Made by a program: the position numbers and the translations under genes
Shown here: positions 53,905-62,710 of the stretch, piece by piece
Layout of the letters: each line of letters begins with the position of its first letter
How positions within the stretch are numbered: the first letter of the stretch is position 1
Assembly (NCBI GenBank): GCA_902793195.1
Contig: CADBCS010000007.1
Coordinates: 19,870-83,869, forward strand
Length of the DNA: 64,000 nt
Direction of reading: 5' to 3'
Origin: an uncultured Coriobacteriaceae bacterium
GTDB lineage: Bacteria > Actinomycetota > Coriobacteriia > Coriobacteriales > Atopobiaceae
The notes under the pieces: generated by a model
What the model was told of the DNA's origin: nothing
Database searches by the model: none
Seen by the model: only the letters and a program-made list of their open reading frames with translations

Positions 53905-54777
53905 CTACATGCGCCACATGTCGTCACTAACCCTGCAAAAGCCCTCGCGCTCCAACTCCACGAGCAGGTCGTGCGCATCCGATTGCGACACCGCCGCACG
54001 GCCTGCCGCCTGCTCGAACCTGCTCAGCCCACATGCGACGTCTGCTTCCGAGAGGCCCCTCTCTCGCGCATCGAGCAGCAGGCGCACCACCTCGGCCCGC
54101 TTTTGTCGATGCGAACCCTCGAACTTGGACTGCCGCACGTGTGCGCGCGAGCGCCGCGAGGGGTTGGGGACCGTGCGCTTGAGCCACGCACCGTAGTCGA
54201 GCAGCGCGTAATACCATCCGCGCGGGTTTTCCTGTGGGCAGGACGTCTCCACCAACGGTACGAGCACCTTGTCGGACACTCCCTCCTCACCTGGAAAGAG
54301 CTCGTGCAAAAAGACGGTCCGCACGTTGGTCTCCAAATACACCCCCGGCAAGTCGAACGCGAACGCCCGTATCCCCGCCGCCGTGGCCGGACCGATTCCG
54401 GGCAGCGCCACCAAGTCGCGGACTTCTGTCGGGAAGCCCTGGGGACGTGCCACGATGGCCTGTGCCGCGCTGAGCAGGGCAAGCGCCCGCCGGTTGTAGC
54501 CCATGCCCTGCCATTCCTCGAGCACGTGGGCGGGTGCAGCCTGCGCAAGCGACTCCACGCTGGGGAAGCGCTCGAGCCAACGCTGCCAACGGCCATCCAC
54601 GCGCGTCACCTGCGTCTGTTGCAGCATGACCTCGCTGATCCAGATGGCATAGGGGTCGTGCGTGTGGCGCCACGGAAGGTCCCTAAAGCGCTCCAGCCCG
54701 CGTCTCCACACCAAGTCGCAAAAGTCATTGAGCTCAACTTGTGGCACGAGGGCCACATCCTGCGGCCAGGTGCTCAT
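53905..54777 (-). CDS. mutY: MutY-like adenine glycosylase lacking the Fe-S cluster motif
   Basis: A 290-aa HhH-GPD-family DNA glycosylase. It has the MutY-type entry DPYAIWISEVMLQQTQV with catalytic Glu49. The helix-hairpin-helix LPGIGPATA (about 126-133) lacks the lysine that EndoIII uses for lyase chemistry, consistent with a monofunctional glycosylase. In the usual MutY the catalytic Asp lies in a (V/L)DxNV sequence; here it is LETNV (Glu149), and the C-x6-C-x2-C-x5-C iron-sulfur motif is missing, replaced by PNPSRRSRAHVRQSKFEGS. I recall such a variant as a recognised sub-branch, but activity on A:8-oxoG is not assured. The ATG overlaps the stop of the upstream HAD gene (ATGA), indicating coupling. 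Confidence 0.8.
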   Translation of the reverse strand: MSTWPQDVALVPQVELNDFCDLVWRRGLERFRDLPWRHTHDPYAIWISEVMLQQTQVTRVDGRWQRWLERFPSVESLAQAAPAHVLEEWQGMGYNRRALALLSAAQAIVARPQGFPTEVRDLVALPGIGPATAAGIRAFAFDLPGVYLETNVRTVFLHELFPGEEGVSDKVLVPLVETSCPQENPRGWYYALLDYGAWLKRTVPNPSRRSRAHVRQSKFEGSHRQKRAEVVRLLLDARERGLSEADVACGLSRFEQAAGRAAVSQSDAHDLLVELEREGFCRVSDDMWRM

Positions 54778-55499
54778 GAGCGCGCAGCCAGCAGCACGCC
54801 CTGCTTCCAATCCAAGATGGGCCAGCTGCGACGGCGAGCCATCTTCCTAAGCGTGGGGCCGGGAGATACCGCAAAGGGATGCTTCGCCGTGGAGAGCAGC
54901 TCCACGTCGCTGTGATGGTCCCCATATGCGTACTCGATGTAGCACGGACAGCCCTGCGAACAGGTGCGCGCCAACTCCGTGGCCGTGTTCACCTTCGCGC
55001 GGCCCTCGGTTACCGCCCCCTGCACGCGTCCCGTAAAGTGACCCTGCTCGTCCTTCTCCATGGATGTGGCCGCATAGCCATCTACGCCCAGGTACTTGGC
55101 AGCCTCGCGCGCAATGGTCTCGAACGTCGCCGAGACCAGCAGGGTAAGGCAACCTTCCTCGCGACGCCGGGCGATCTCCTCTATCGCGCGCTTGCGATAA
55201 CGAGGAAGCAGCACCTCATCGTGGAAGGTGATCATGATCTGCTCGACCTCTTCTGGGGTAAGCTTACCCAAGTCCCTAAATATGAGCTCGCGGGCGCGCT
55301 CCTGCCTAAACGGCAGGTGCAACTTGTAGCGAATCCCCCACCACAAAAGACCGACGACGGAATAGCGGGACAGGTAGCCGTTGCGCATGAGCCACGTTGC
55401 GATCAGCTGGCCGGACTGTCCCTCTATGCACGTGCCGTCGTAATCGAACACGGCAACGGGACGGCCCTGCGACTCCTGTATGCCCGTCTTTGACGTCAT
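54774..55499 (-). CDS. HAD-IB family phosphatase (SerB-like)
   Basis: A 241-aa enzyme with HAD motif I DYDGT (about 19-23), motif II in LVSATFE, and motif IV GDHHSD. The C1-type helical cap fits HAD subfamily IB, which includes phosphoserine phosphatases and CicA-like proteins. The likely substrate is a phosphomonoester of a small metabolite or lipid head group. It is coupled by overlap to the MutY-like gene, although no functional link is obvious. Confidence 0.82.
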   Translation of the reverse strand: MTSKTGIQESQGRPVAVFDYDGTCIEGQSGQLIATWLMRNGYLSRYSVVGLLWWGIRYKLHLPFRQERARELIFRDLGKLTPEEVEQIMITFHDEVLLPRYRKRAIEEIARRREEGCLTLLVSATFETIAREAAKYLGVDGYAATSMEKDEQGHFTGRVQGAVTEGRAKVNTATELARTCSQGCPCYIEYAYGDHHSDVELLSTAKHPFAVSPGPTLRKMARRRSWPILDWKQGVLLAARS

Positions 55500-55525
55500 G
55501 TCTGCCTAGCAGCTCCCCTACATAC

Positions 55526-55553
55526 GAAAAGAACCCCGCGGGGCGAGGCTCTT
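55526..55553 (-). terminator. Possible terminator of tRNA-Asp
   Basis: On the minus strand AGAGCC and GGTTCT can pair around a GC-rich loop and are followed by TTTT (55527-55530), about ten bases after the tRNA 3' end. Confidence 0.45.
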
Positions 55554-55563
55554 GAGAAATCAA

Positions 55564-55640
<77 letters not shown>

Positions 55641-55656
55641 GTGCAGTGCGAGTAGC

Positions 55657-55686
55657 ATTGTACACGATAGTTTGGCCCAATGTCTA
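55657..55686 (-). promoter_or_regulatory. Promoter of tRNA-Asp
   Basis: On the minus strand, TAGACA (55681-55686), an 18-base spacer and TACAAT (55657-55662) lie about 16 bases upstream of the tRNA 5' end. Both hexamers are good matches. Confidence 0.6.
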
Positions 55687-55774
55687 GCGATTTTGAAAAC
55701 TTTTTCTGTCGTGTCGTGCGTTATGATGTTTACAACTTCGTCATTTCTCACTTGTCAACATGGGGGAGGCGCGC

Positions 55775-56815
55775 GTGGACTCATACGTCAACTCAAAGAG
55801 TGCCACAGTCATGGCGTCGCTCATCTCCGCCCTGTTTCTCTTCGTCCATACGGTGCTGCTCATTCTGTTTAGCACGTACCACATTATGCCGATGGTGTAC
55901 ACCAACGCCTTTAGCATCGTCTTCTACTGCATCATGTTCGTGTTCATACGGAACAAATGGATGAACGCATTTGCGATTGCGGTCCATCTGGAAGTATCCA
56001 TCCACATGGCAATCGCCGTTGTGTTCGTGGGTTGGGAATGCGGTTTTCAGATTGCGCTTCTTGGCATGAACGTTCTTGCGTTCTATGCGGAGTACTTGGG
56101 CAGACGACTCCTCGAGAGGTTCGTGCCGGGACTGGCGCTCAGCGTCGTGGGTCTGGTGCTGTACATTGGCACGTTTGTGATCAGTCATCTCTTTCCATCC
56201 CCGTATAGGCTTCCGTACAACGTGGAGTTCATCCTGCAGATTGCGTGGGGTATCATCGTGTTTGCCGTCATGATCGTGTTCCTAAAGGTGTTCGTATACC
56301 TTGCCGCCAACTCCGAGCGAGAGCTCTCGTCCCAACTCACGCACGACAAGCTCACCAAGCTCCCCAACCGCTACTTTATGGCCAAGCACCTTGCAAAGCT
56401 CACAAAAGAGAGGGATGTGAACCAGTACTGGATTGCCATGGCCGACATCGACAACTTTAAGAGCGTCAACGACACGTACGGACACAATTGCGGCGACTAC
56501 GTGCTCCAAACGGTCGCCCAAATACTCATGGACGGCAAGGACAAGCATGCGGAGCTGTGCCGTTGGGGTGGCGAGGAGTTCCTCTTGGTGGGCAAGGCAA
56601 TCCAGAGCTTCCCGTATTCCTGCGGTCAGCTCAACCTCATGCGCTCGGCCGTGGAAAGCTACGACTTTTGGTACGAGGGCAACAGGCTGAGCGTAACCAT
56701 CACCATAGGCGTCGCCCCGTACAACGAGAGTTACAACCTGCGCGATTGGATCAACGCCGCCGACGAGCTCTTGTATGAGGGCAAGTGCAACGGAAAGAAC
56801 CGCGTGGTCTGGTAG
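55775..56815 (+). CDS. Membrane diguanylate cyclase (GGEEF)
   Basis: A 346-aa protein. The GTG at 55775 is chosen because GGGAGG lies six bases upstream; an ATG 15 bases earlier has no such signal. About six membrane segments (residues about 10-175) form an unclassified integral membrane sensor. The GGDEF domain has GGEEF at about residues 265-269, an active-site variant typical of functional cyclases, and no RxxD inhibitory site. The metal-binding Asp is in ADIDNFKSVND. It is expected to make c-di-GMP in response to an unknown signal. Confidence 0.85.
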   Translation: MDSYVNSKSATVMASLISALFLFVHTVLLILFSTYHIMPMVYTNAFSIVFYCIMFVFIRNKWMNAFAIAVHLEVSIHMAIAVVFVGWECGFQIALLGMNVLAFYAEYLGRRLLERFVPGLALSVVGLVLYIGTFVISHLFPSPYRLPYNVEFILQIAWGIIVFAVMIVFLKVFVYLAANSERELSSQLTHDKLTKLPNRYFMAKHLAKLTKERDVNQYWIAMADIDNFKSVNDTYGHNCGDYVLQTVAQILMDGKDKHAELCRWGGEEFLLVGKAIQSFPYSCGQLNLMRSAVESYDFWYEGNRLSVTITIGVAPYNESYNLRDWINAADELLYEGKCNGKNRVVW

Positions 56816-56944
56816 GCAGCGCCGCATTTTGGGTATACCAGCTACAGTGCGGGCGGAATCTGCGAGTCCCGAGTCGCTCGAGCGAGCCAGGACACTCGCA
56901 CACAAGATCCGCGCCCACAAACCGCCATACGATGAGGAGGGTCT

Positions 56945-57505
56945 ATGAGAACGTCCAAACGACTTGGTTTTCTTTGCGCAGTGCTTGCGTGCGTGTTTGC
57001 GGTGGGCCTGATCGCCTGCTCTGGCTCCAACAACGCCAGCGAACGGACACTCACCTATGCCAACGCAGACTTTGGCCTCAAGGCCAACATACCCGCGGGC
57101 TTTGAGTCCTTCGAGCGTGAGTCGGGCTTTAAGGGCGACACGTATGAGTTCTGCGCAAAGAGCGCCAACGGCAACGACGAGATCTGCTTCTCGCTGCGCG
57201 ACATGACCTCTTCCAAGGACATTGCGGACGCGACCGCGTGGATGGCTGCCTACGAGGACTACGTGAGGCAGGGACTCACGAAGTCAGCCGGCACGATGGA
57301 GAACCTCAACGAGGCCAAGGACTACTCGCTGGCAGGAGTGCCTTGCGCGTCATTCTCGGCCGATCAAACCGAGGCGGGAACCACACGCTACTGCGAATAC
57401 TTCTTTGTGGTTTCCGGCGACCAGGGCATGCGCATCGACCTCTCGTCCACCAGCAAGGAGGGTCTTGCCGCTCTCGAGAAGTGCATAGGCGGCATGGACG
57501 CCTAG
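56945..57505 (+). CDS. Lipoprotein of unknown function
   Basis: A 186-aa lipoprotein; GAGGAGG precedes the ATG. The lipobox is LIAC (Cys about 25), then a short Ser/Asn linker and a single alpha/beta domain. Paired Cys residues (in EFCAK, EICFS, VPCAS and RYCEY) may form disulfides. I do not recognise the domain. A bidirectional terminator separates it from the convergent YdcF-like gene. Confidence 0.78.
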   Translation: MRTSKRLGFLCAVLACVFAVGLIACSGSNNASERTLTYANADFGLKANIPAGFESFERESGFKGDTYEFCAKSANGNDEICFSLRDMTSSKDIADATAWMAAYEDYVRQGLTKSAGTMENLNEAKDYSLAGVPCASFSADQTEAGTTRYCEYFFVVSGDQGMRIDLSSTSKEGLAALEKCIGGMDA

Positions 57506-57527
57506 GCCAGTCACTACTCCAACACCC

Positions 57528-57569
57528 GATGAGGTCCAGCATGGGCAGTCGCCTTTGCTGGACCTCATC
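57528..57569. terminator. Bidirectional hairpin terminator
   Basis: Perfect 13-base arms (57528-57540 GATGAGGTCCAGC with 57557-57569 GCTGGACCTCATC) lie between convergent genes. The loop contains GCCTTT; no clear T-run is present on either side. Confidence 0.6.
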
Positions 57570-58370
57570 TCACTCCGCTACCTTGGCGTACCGGTCGTCG
57601 GGGGCACGACCGGCGCCACGCAGGCGACGCAACGTCTCTGCGGCGTCGTGTACCTTGGCCGGCACGTCCACCTCAGCCACAAAGTCGCTCCCCCGCGGAC
57701 CGTATCCCCGCTCGTCGTTGGTGAGCCGCATGACCTCGCCTACCAGCATGTTGAGGTAGGTGTCGATGGGCCACATGCCCTCAGGCGCCAACTCCCAGGC
57801 GAGCGCATTTCCATCCCATCCCAACCGGGCCTCGTAGCTCGGCCAGTTGATGCGGCGCACATTGGCGTAGCGCATGCGATCGCGTACGTGACGTTGCCAT
57901 GTGGCATCCATGCGTCGCTGCATGACCGCGTCCTGACACAAAACCACGCTCGCGGGAGTCGTGTCCCACGTGTCGAGCTCGTCGAGCAGAAACGCGATGT
58001 TGTTGCCGCAGTTGGTGGACCTGGTCTCCAAAAAGTCCACGCGCAGGTCCCAGCGCTTGCACAAAAGAGCCGAGAGCATCTGCGCCTCGCTGTCCACGCA
58101 TGGCTTCGGCGCATCGCAGCGCGCGGTGTCCCAGCTTGTAAGCTCGCGCTCCATGGACTGATCGAGCAGATACGTCGCATGCCCGCGACCGCCCACGATG
58201 GCGTAGTGGCGGGCAGCGCCCTGCTGCATGGCGTGTGCGAGAGCGTCCACCGACCCAATGATGGCGCCGCCAAAGAGCACGAACAAGTCGGCGGTGTTAG
58301 GCGCCAGCTCGTCCACGTCACGCAGCGCGCACCAGCGCGCGATGGTGTTTGCGGCCTCCACGATGTCCAC
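57570..58370 (-). CDS. YdcF/DUF218-like protein
   Basis: About 266 aa. The GTG at 58370 is chosen because it has GGGAGG four bases upstream and lies after the argG terminator hairpin. Earlier codons of the open frame run through that hairpin, so they are unlikely to be translated. The features fit the DUF218/YdcF family: FVLFGGAIIG near the start, a central VVGGRGH loop, S/D-rich DSEAQML, ETRSTNCGNNI and an RxxRxR-like segment later. E. coli YdcF binds S-adenosylmethionine; a role here is unknown. Confidence 0.7.
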   Translation of the reverse strand: MDIVEAANTIARWCALRDVDELAPNTADLFVLFGGAIIGSVDALAHAMQQGAARHYAIVGGRGHATYLLDQSMERELTSWDTARCDAPKPCVDSEAQMLSALLCKRWDLRVDFLETRSTNCGNNIAFLLDELDTWDTTPASVVLCQDAVMQRRMDATWQRHVRDRMRYANVRRINWPSYEARLGWDGNALAWELAPEGMWPIDTYLNMLVGEVMRLTNDERGYGPRGSDFVAEVDVPAKVHDAAETLRRLRGAGRAPDDRYAKVAE

Positions 58371-58413
58371 GATGCCTCCCGTCTCAAAGATGGACTGGTC
58401 CTCAAATCTGGAA

Positions 58414-58445
58414 GGCGGGCATTGGGATGATTCCCAACGCCCGCC
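58414..58445 (-). terminator. Hairpin terminator after argG
   Basis: A strong stem (GGCGGGC, G-U pair, TTGGGA with TCCCAA, then GCCCGCC) with a four-base loop lies 37 bases after the argG stop. The wobble pair forms only in minus-strand RNA, supporting that orientation. A T-rich tract (TTCCAGATTTG) follows. Confidence 0.75.
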
Positions 58446-58481
58446 TCTTGCTCCTACCTTACGGTACCGCACGTCCCATCA

Positions 58482-59705
58482 CTAGAACGTCTGCAGTCCG
58501 GATCCAGGACCCTGGACCTTGGACCACGTCTTGGACTGCAGACCATGCAAGACGATGAAGCCCTCGGCGAACGACTGGTCAAAGGTGTCACCCTCGTCGT
58601 AGGTGGCCAGGTTGTAGTCATACAGCGCGTAATCGGAACGCAGGCCATCCACGAACAGGCCGCCCTTGCACAGGTTGATGCGAACCTCACCGGTTACGAA
58701 CTGCTGCGTGTAGGCGTTGTAGGCGTCGATGGCGCAACGGTTCTGGCTGTACCACAGACCGCGATACACGGTGCTCGCCCACTCGGTGTCGAGCTTGGCC
58801 TTCTGCTTGAGGGTCTCGGCATCCAGGCACAGACGCTCGAGTGCCGAGTGTGCCTCGATGAGCAGCAACGCCGCCGGGCACTCGTAGCACTCGCGGCTCT
58901 TGATGCCCACCACGCGGTCCTCGATCATGTCGATGCGGCCATAGCCGTTGCGACCGGCAATCTCGTTGGCTCGAATGATGAGGTCGAGCAGCGACATGCG
59001 CTCCCCGTTGAGCGACACGGGGATGCCGCCCTCAAAGCCCACGATAACGGTCTCGGGCTCGGCCGGGCAGTCCTCGGGGTTGTTTGTCATGGTCCAGATG
59101 TCTGCGGGAGGCGTGTTCCACGTGTTCTCCAGCACGCCACACTCGATGGCACGGCCCCACAGGTTGTCGTCGATGGAGTAGGGCTTCTTCTTGGTGGTGG
59201 GCACAGGCACGCCGTTGGCCTCGGCCCATTCCATCTCGGAGTCACGAGTGGTGAGGTCCCACTCGCGCACGGGGGCAATGATCTTGAGCTCGGGATCGAG
59301 CGCACGAATGCACGTCTCAAAGCGCACCTGATCGTTGCCCTTGCCGGTGCAGCCGTGGGCGATGTACTTGGCACCATACTGATGCGCCACGTCCACCAGA
59401 TGCTTGGAGATGAGCGGGCGACTCAGGGCCGAGAGGAGCGGGTAGATGCCCTCGTACTTGCCGTTGGCCCAGATCGCCTTGGAGAGAATCGTCTGCGCAT
59501 ACTCGTCGCGCATGTCGATGGCCTCGGAGGCGATGGCGCCCATGTCCAGGGCCTTCTGCTTGATCCAGGAGAGGTCCTTCTCGTCCTGACCCACGTTACC
59601 GCAAATGGCAATGACGTCCATGTTCTTCTCGACCTGCAGCCACTTGACGATGACAGAAGTGTCAAGACCGCCGGAGTATGCAAGAACTACCTTCTCTTTT
59701 TCCAT
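58482..59705 (-). CDS. argG: Argininosuccinate synthase
   Basis: A 407-aa enzyme joining citrulline and aspartate with ATP to form argininosuccinate. It shows the N-type ATP pyrophosphatase loop AYSGGLDTS (about 9-17), GCTGKGNDQVRFE (citrulline/aspartate site) and the conserved EWAEANG, NLWGRAIE and ECPAA segments. The length is normal for the family. AAAGG lies nine bases before the ATG at 59705. argH, argJ or other arginine genes are not adjacent, so it may serve citrulline recycling or be regulated separately. Confidence 0.95.
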   Translation of the reverse strand: MEKEKVVLAYSGGLDTSVIVKWLQVEKNMDVIAICGNVGQDEKDLSWIKQKALDMGAIASEAIDMRDEYAQTILSKAIWANGKYEGIYPLLSALSRPLISKHLVDVAHQYGAKYIAHGCTGKGNDQVRFETCIRALDPELKIIAPVREWDLTTRDSEMEWAEANGVPVPTTKKKPYSIDDNLWGRAIECGVLENTWNTPPADIWTMTNNPEDCPAEPETVIVGFEGGIPVSLNGERMSLLDLIIRANEIAGRNGYGRIDMIEDRVVGIKSRECYECPAALLLIEAHSALERLCLDAETLKQKAKLDTEWASTVYRGLWYSQNRCAIDAYNAYTQQFVTGEVRINLCKGGLFVDGLRSDYALYDYNLATYDEGDTFDQSFAEGFIVLHGLQSKTWSKVQGPGSGLQTF

Positions 59706-60151
59706 GTGTTCTGCCTTTCTGTAATAGGTTCTTGCACTATAGGTCTTTGTGCAGCCCAGTGCGAGGTGGCAACACAAATGTCACAAGATGCATGCGGCGC
59801 ATTCGAGGTGCATTCGAGGTGTGCGCATGCTCAGCACAGTACCGGAATAGGAGGACAAACGAACTCCGATCACCAAAGTGTTCCGTTGTCTTGCTGTTGT
59901 GCGCCGCGATACGACGTCGACGAGTTCACATCTACAATGTTGCATTATCTATTAACTCATCTAGCTGGGATTATATAAGCTGAATGCCCGGTGTTTTTGT
60001 TACCGTGCATTCATGGTACGTTGCCAGAACGCACGATAATAAAAACGCTATTTAGAATATCCTTCTGACCTGCACTGATGCCAAAATCAAATCCCAGTAA
60101 GTGCGCACTGAGCGTATTGACAGGGAACGACCCTACCGCAGCAAACCAAAT

Positions 60152-60163
60152 GGTAACGTTACC
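60152..60163. promoter_or_regulatory. Perfect 12-bp palindrome: candidate operator
   Basis: GGTAACGTTACC is a perfect palindrome overlapping the -35 region of the predicted promoter for the XpaC/VWA/TelA operon. The position suits repression by a dimeric helix-turn-helix protein; the regulator is unknown. Confidence 0.45.
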
Positions 60164-60186
60164 CAACGAGCTCCTACGGGTATACT
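60159..60186 (+). promoter_or_regulatory. Predicted promoter of the TelA operon
   Basis: TTACCC (60159-60164), 16-base spacer and TATACT (60181-60186), about 33 bases before the GTG start. The -10 is good and the -35 is weak, consistent with a regulated promoter. Confidence 0.4.
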
Positions 60187-60218
60187 CAATATGATCGACG
60201 TCCAAGGAGTGTCCCAAC

Positions 60219-60932
60219 GTGAAGCGATACCTGCGCCTGTTTGCGACCTACATCCTCATTGCCGTGGCCATTGTGCTGCTCTATGCGCCGTGGGCCCTCG
60301 CCCTGCGCCCCACCGACTACAACATCCTGCGCGCTGGTCTGAGCATCATCGCCGGAGTGGCCCTTGCGGGCGTCTTTGGCACCTCGACCTACTTTGCCCT
60401 CAAGGACCCCGACGTAAAGATGCTCGAGCCCTCAAAGATCATGGACGACGACGAGGTCGTCCCGGTTCTCGAGGAGTACGTTGACACGCCCTATGTGGGC
60501 GGCATCGCCGCCGACGCGCTCGAGCAGGTGCACAGCGCCAGTCGTAAGCGGGCCCGTCTGCGCAAGGTCATATCCGTGCAGTTCTCGGAGGGTAGCCTAA
60601 GCTGGGATCGCTTCGTCACCCTTGTTGACAACGCCGAACGCACCGTGCTGCGCAACGCCGCACTCGTTGCCAACAACGTGCAGTCCTTCGACCGCGAGGG
60701 CTACGCCAAAGAGAAGAGCAGGCGCAAGGAGCAGAACGAACAGCTCGCCCTGTACAACGAGTCACTCTCGCGCATGCAGGAGGTCGTGGAGGCGAACGAG
60801 CGCGTGCTCCTTGAGATGGGCAAGCTCGAGCTGGAGCTTTCCAAGCTCGAGGAGGACGAGACGCTCGAGGGCAACGTGCAGACGGTCGAGGAGCTGCAGA
60901 CGCTCATCGACGAGACGCGTTATTATCGATAG
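60219..60932 (+). CDS. XpaC-like membrane protein
   Basis: A 237-aa protein. The GTG start has AAGGAG nine bases upstream. Two membrane segments (about 7-28 and 37-58) are followed by a long helical cytoplasmic region (about 90-237) with coiled-coil character (EQNEQLALYNESLSRMQEVVEANERVLLEMGKL is partly quoted as a pattern of E/L/K heptads). The layout and the position before telA match XpaC-like proteins (5-bromo-4-chloroindolyl phosphate hydrolysis family), whose function is poorly defined. It is the first gene of a three-gene operon. Confidence 0.65.
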   Translation: MKRYLRLFATYILIAVAIVLLYAPWALALRPTDYNILRAGLSIIAGVALAGVFGTSTYFALKDPDVKMLEPSKIMDDDEVVPVLEEYVDTPYVGGIAADALEQVHSASRKRARLRKVISVQFSEGSLSWDRFVTLVDNAERTVLRNAALVANNVQSFDREGYAKEKSRRKEQNEQLALYNESLSRMQEVVEANERVLLEMGKLELELSKLEEDETLEGNVQTVEELQTLIDETRYYR

Positions 60933-60968
60933 GCTAGGGAACATCTGTCGTCACCGACGGGAGGAAGC

Positions 60969-62657
60969 ATGGGCAAGAAGAGAGTCGTCATTGGCTTGGT
61001 TGGGGGCCTGGTCGTCATTAGCGCCCTGGTGTTCGGCATCCTTATGCTCACACGAAACACCGGCAAGACCGAGCGGACCATAAGCACCGAGACCGCCAAC
61101 GAACGAATGGCCCAGATGATGGCCGAGATCGATCCCGATACGGCCACACCCGTCAAGTCCTCCGTGGAGTACACGGAGTCCGACGTGACGGCCGAGGAGC
61201 TTCCCAAGCTCGAGAACAACAAGGTCACCGCTCAGGCGACCACCGACACCTTTGCCGAGATCTGGTCGTCTCCCGAGAAGGCCGGGGACGGCACCGACGG
61301 CTGGCTGCGCGAGATGGCCAATCAGTTCAACGAGCAAGGCGTCACGATCGACGGCAAGAAGGCTTCGATCCAGATTCGCTCAATGAGCAGCGGCCTGGGC
61401 GTCGACTACATTGCCACGGGCAAGGCAGCGCCCGCCGGATACACTCCCTCCAACATGCTGTTCGTGCAGCTCCTTGCGGCAAAGGGCGTAAAGACCGAGG
61501 TCGTGCGCGAGCGCCTGGTGGGCAACGTCGCGGGCATTCTCCTCGACAAGGAGCACTACGACGCCATCGTCAAGAAGTACGGCACCGTGGACCTCAAGGC
61601 CGTAACCGAGGCCGTGGGTGCCGGCGAGCTCACGATGGGCTACACCAACCCGTTTACCAGCAGCACGGGTCTGAACTTCCTCATGTCCACGCTGCTGCGC
61701 TACGACGCAAAGAACCCGCTCTCCAAGACGGCGACCGACGGCTTCCTCCAGTTTCAGACCAACGTTCCCTTTGTGGCCCTTACCACGGTGCAGATGCGCG
61801 ACGCCGCCGAGCGTGGATCGCTGGACGGATTCGTAACGGAGTGGCAGCTCTACGCCAACGACCCGTCCCTCCAGGACAACTACACCTTCGTTCCGTTTGG
61901 CTACCGTCACGACAACCCGCTGGTCTCGTGCCCCACAGCCTCCGAGACCGAGCGCAAGATCCTCGAGGAGTTTGCCCAGTTCTGCGATGACAACGGCCAG
62001 GAGCTCGCCGAGCGCTACGGGTTCAACGGAAAGAACGACTACGTGGCCGAGGTGGGAGACGTATCCGGCGAGACGCTCGTCTCGGCTCAGGAGCTGTACA
62101 AGAAGAACAAGGACACCGGCAGGCCCGTCATCGCGGTGTTCGTGGCCGACGTAAGCGGGTCCATGAGCGGCGCCCCGCTTTCCGAGCTTCAAAAGTCACT
62201 GGTCAACAGCATGCGCTACATCAACAAGGACAACTACGTGGGCATGGTGTCGTATGCGGACTTCGTGACCATCGAGTTGCCGATAAAGCGTTTCGACCTC
62301 AACCAGCAGGCGTACTTCAAGGGTGCGGTGGAGAACCTGAGCGCCTCGGGCGGAACGGCCACGTTCGACGCCATCATCGTCGCGGCCAACATGATCTCGT
62401 CGGCCGTCGCGGAGAACCCCAACGCCAAGCCCATGATCTTCGTCCTCTCGGATGGCGAGACCAATCAGGGTGTCGTAAAGTACGAGGACATGAAAGACGT
62501 TATTGGTGGTCTGCACATCCCCGTATACACCATTGGTTACAATGCAAATATCGATGCGCTCAAGCAAATCAGCGGCATCAACGAGGCCGCCAGCATTGAC
62601 GCTTCGACCGATGACGTAACATATCAGCTCAAGAACCTGTTTAACGCCAACATGTAA
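60969..62657 (+). CDS. Membrane-anchored solute-binding-like / VWA domain protein
   Basis: A 562-aa protein with one N-terminal membrane segment (about 6-28) and a short linker. A domain resembling periplasmic/extracellular binding proteins (about 75-365, with AGILLDKEHYDAIVKKYG and LTMGYTNPFTSSTG) precedes a von Willebrand A domain (about 385-562). The VWA domain has an intact MIDAS: DVSGS near residue 394 and later Thr and Asp (GGTATFD, LSDGET). Such proteins bind partners through the metal site. GGGAGG precedes the ATG. It lies between XpaC-like and TelA genes, so a common membrane-stress or surface function is inferred. Confidence 0.82.
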   Translation: MGKKRVVIGLVGGLVVISALVFGILMLTRNTGKTERTISTETANERMAQMMAEIDPDTATPVKSSVEYTESDVTAEELPKLENNKVTAQATTDTFAEIWSSPEKAGDGTDGWLREMANQFNEQGVTIDGKKASIQIRSMSSGLGVDYIATGKAAPAGYTPSNMLFVQLLAAKGVKTEVVRERLVGNVAGILLDKEHYDAIVKKYGTVDLKAVTEAVGAGELTMGYTNPFTSSTGLNFLMSTLLRYDAKNPLSKTATDGFLQFQTNVPFVALTTVQMRDAAERGSLDGFVTEWQLYANDPSLQDNYTFVPFGYRHDNPLVSCPTASETERKILEEFAQFCDDNGQELAERYGFNGKNDYVAEVGDVSGETLVSAQELYKKNKDTGRPVIAVFVADVSGSMSGAPLSELQKSLVNSMRYINKDNYVGMVSYADFVTIELPIKRFDLNQQAYFKGAVENLSASGGTATFDAIIVAANMISSAVAENPNAKPMIFVLSDGETNQGVVKYEDMKDVIGGLHIPVYTIGYNANIDALKQISGINEAASIDASTDDVTYQLKNLFNANM

Positions 62658-62710
62658 GCCAGTGTGGCGGGGGATTTGCGTCCCCACCCACTACGAGAAA
62701 GGATGACAAG

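Larger units (their letters stand above)
59706..60218. other. Long divergent intergenic region (argG leader and XpaC promoter)
   Basis: About 510 bases without a gene. The argG-proximal part holds a hairpin: GCATGCG at 59790-59796 pairs with CGCATGC at 59824-59830. Inside the loop are two adjacent copies of ATTCGAGGTG(C/T) (59801-59811 and 59812-59822). The middle (59930-60070) is AT-rich and includes a minus-strand TATAAT without a good -35. The right end holds a palindrome and promoter described separately. I see no small ORF with a convincing ribosome-binding site. Confidence 0.55.

Noticed and set aside
59755..59785. AGGTGGCAAC sequence upstream of argG resembling a T-box core
   Set aside because: It is on the plus strand, opposite to argG, lacks the conserved stem I and specifier elements, and no suitable gene follows.
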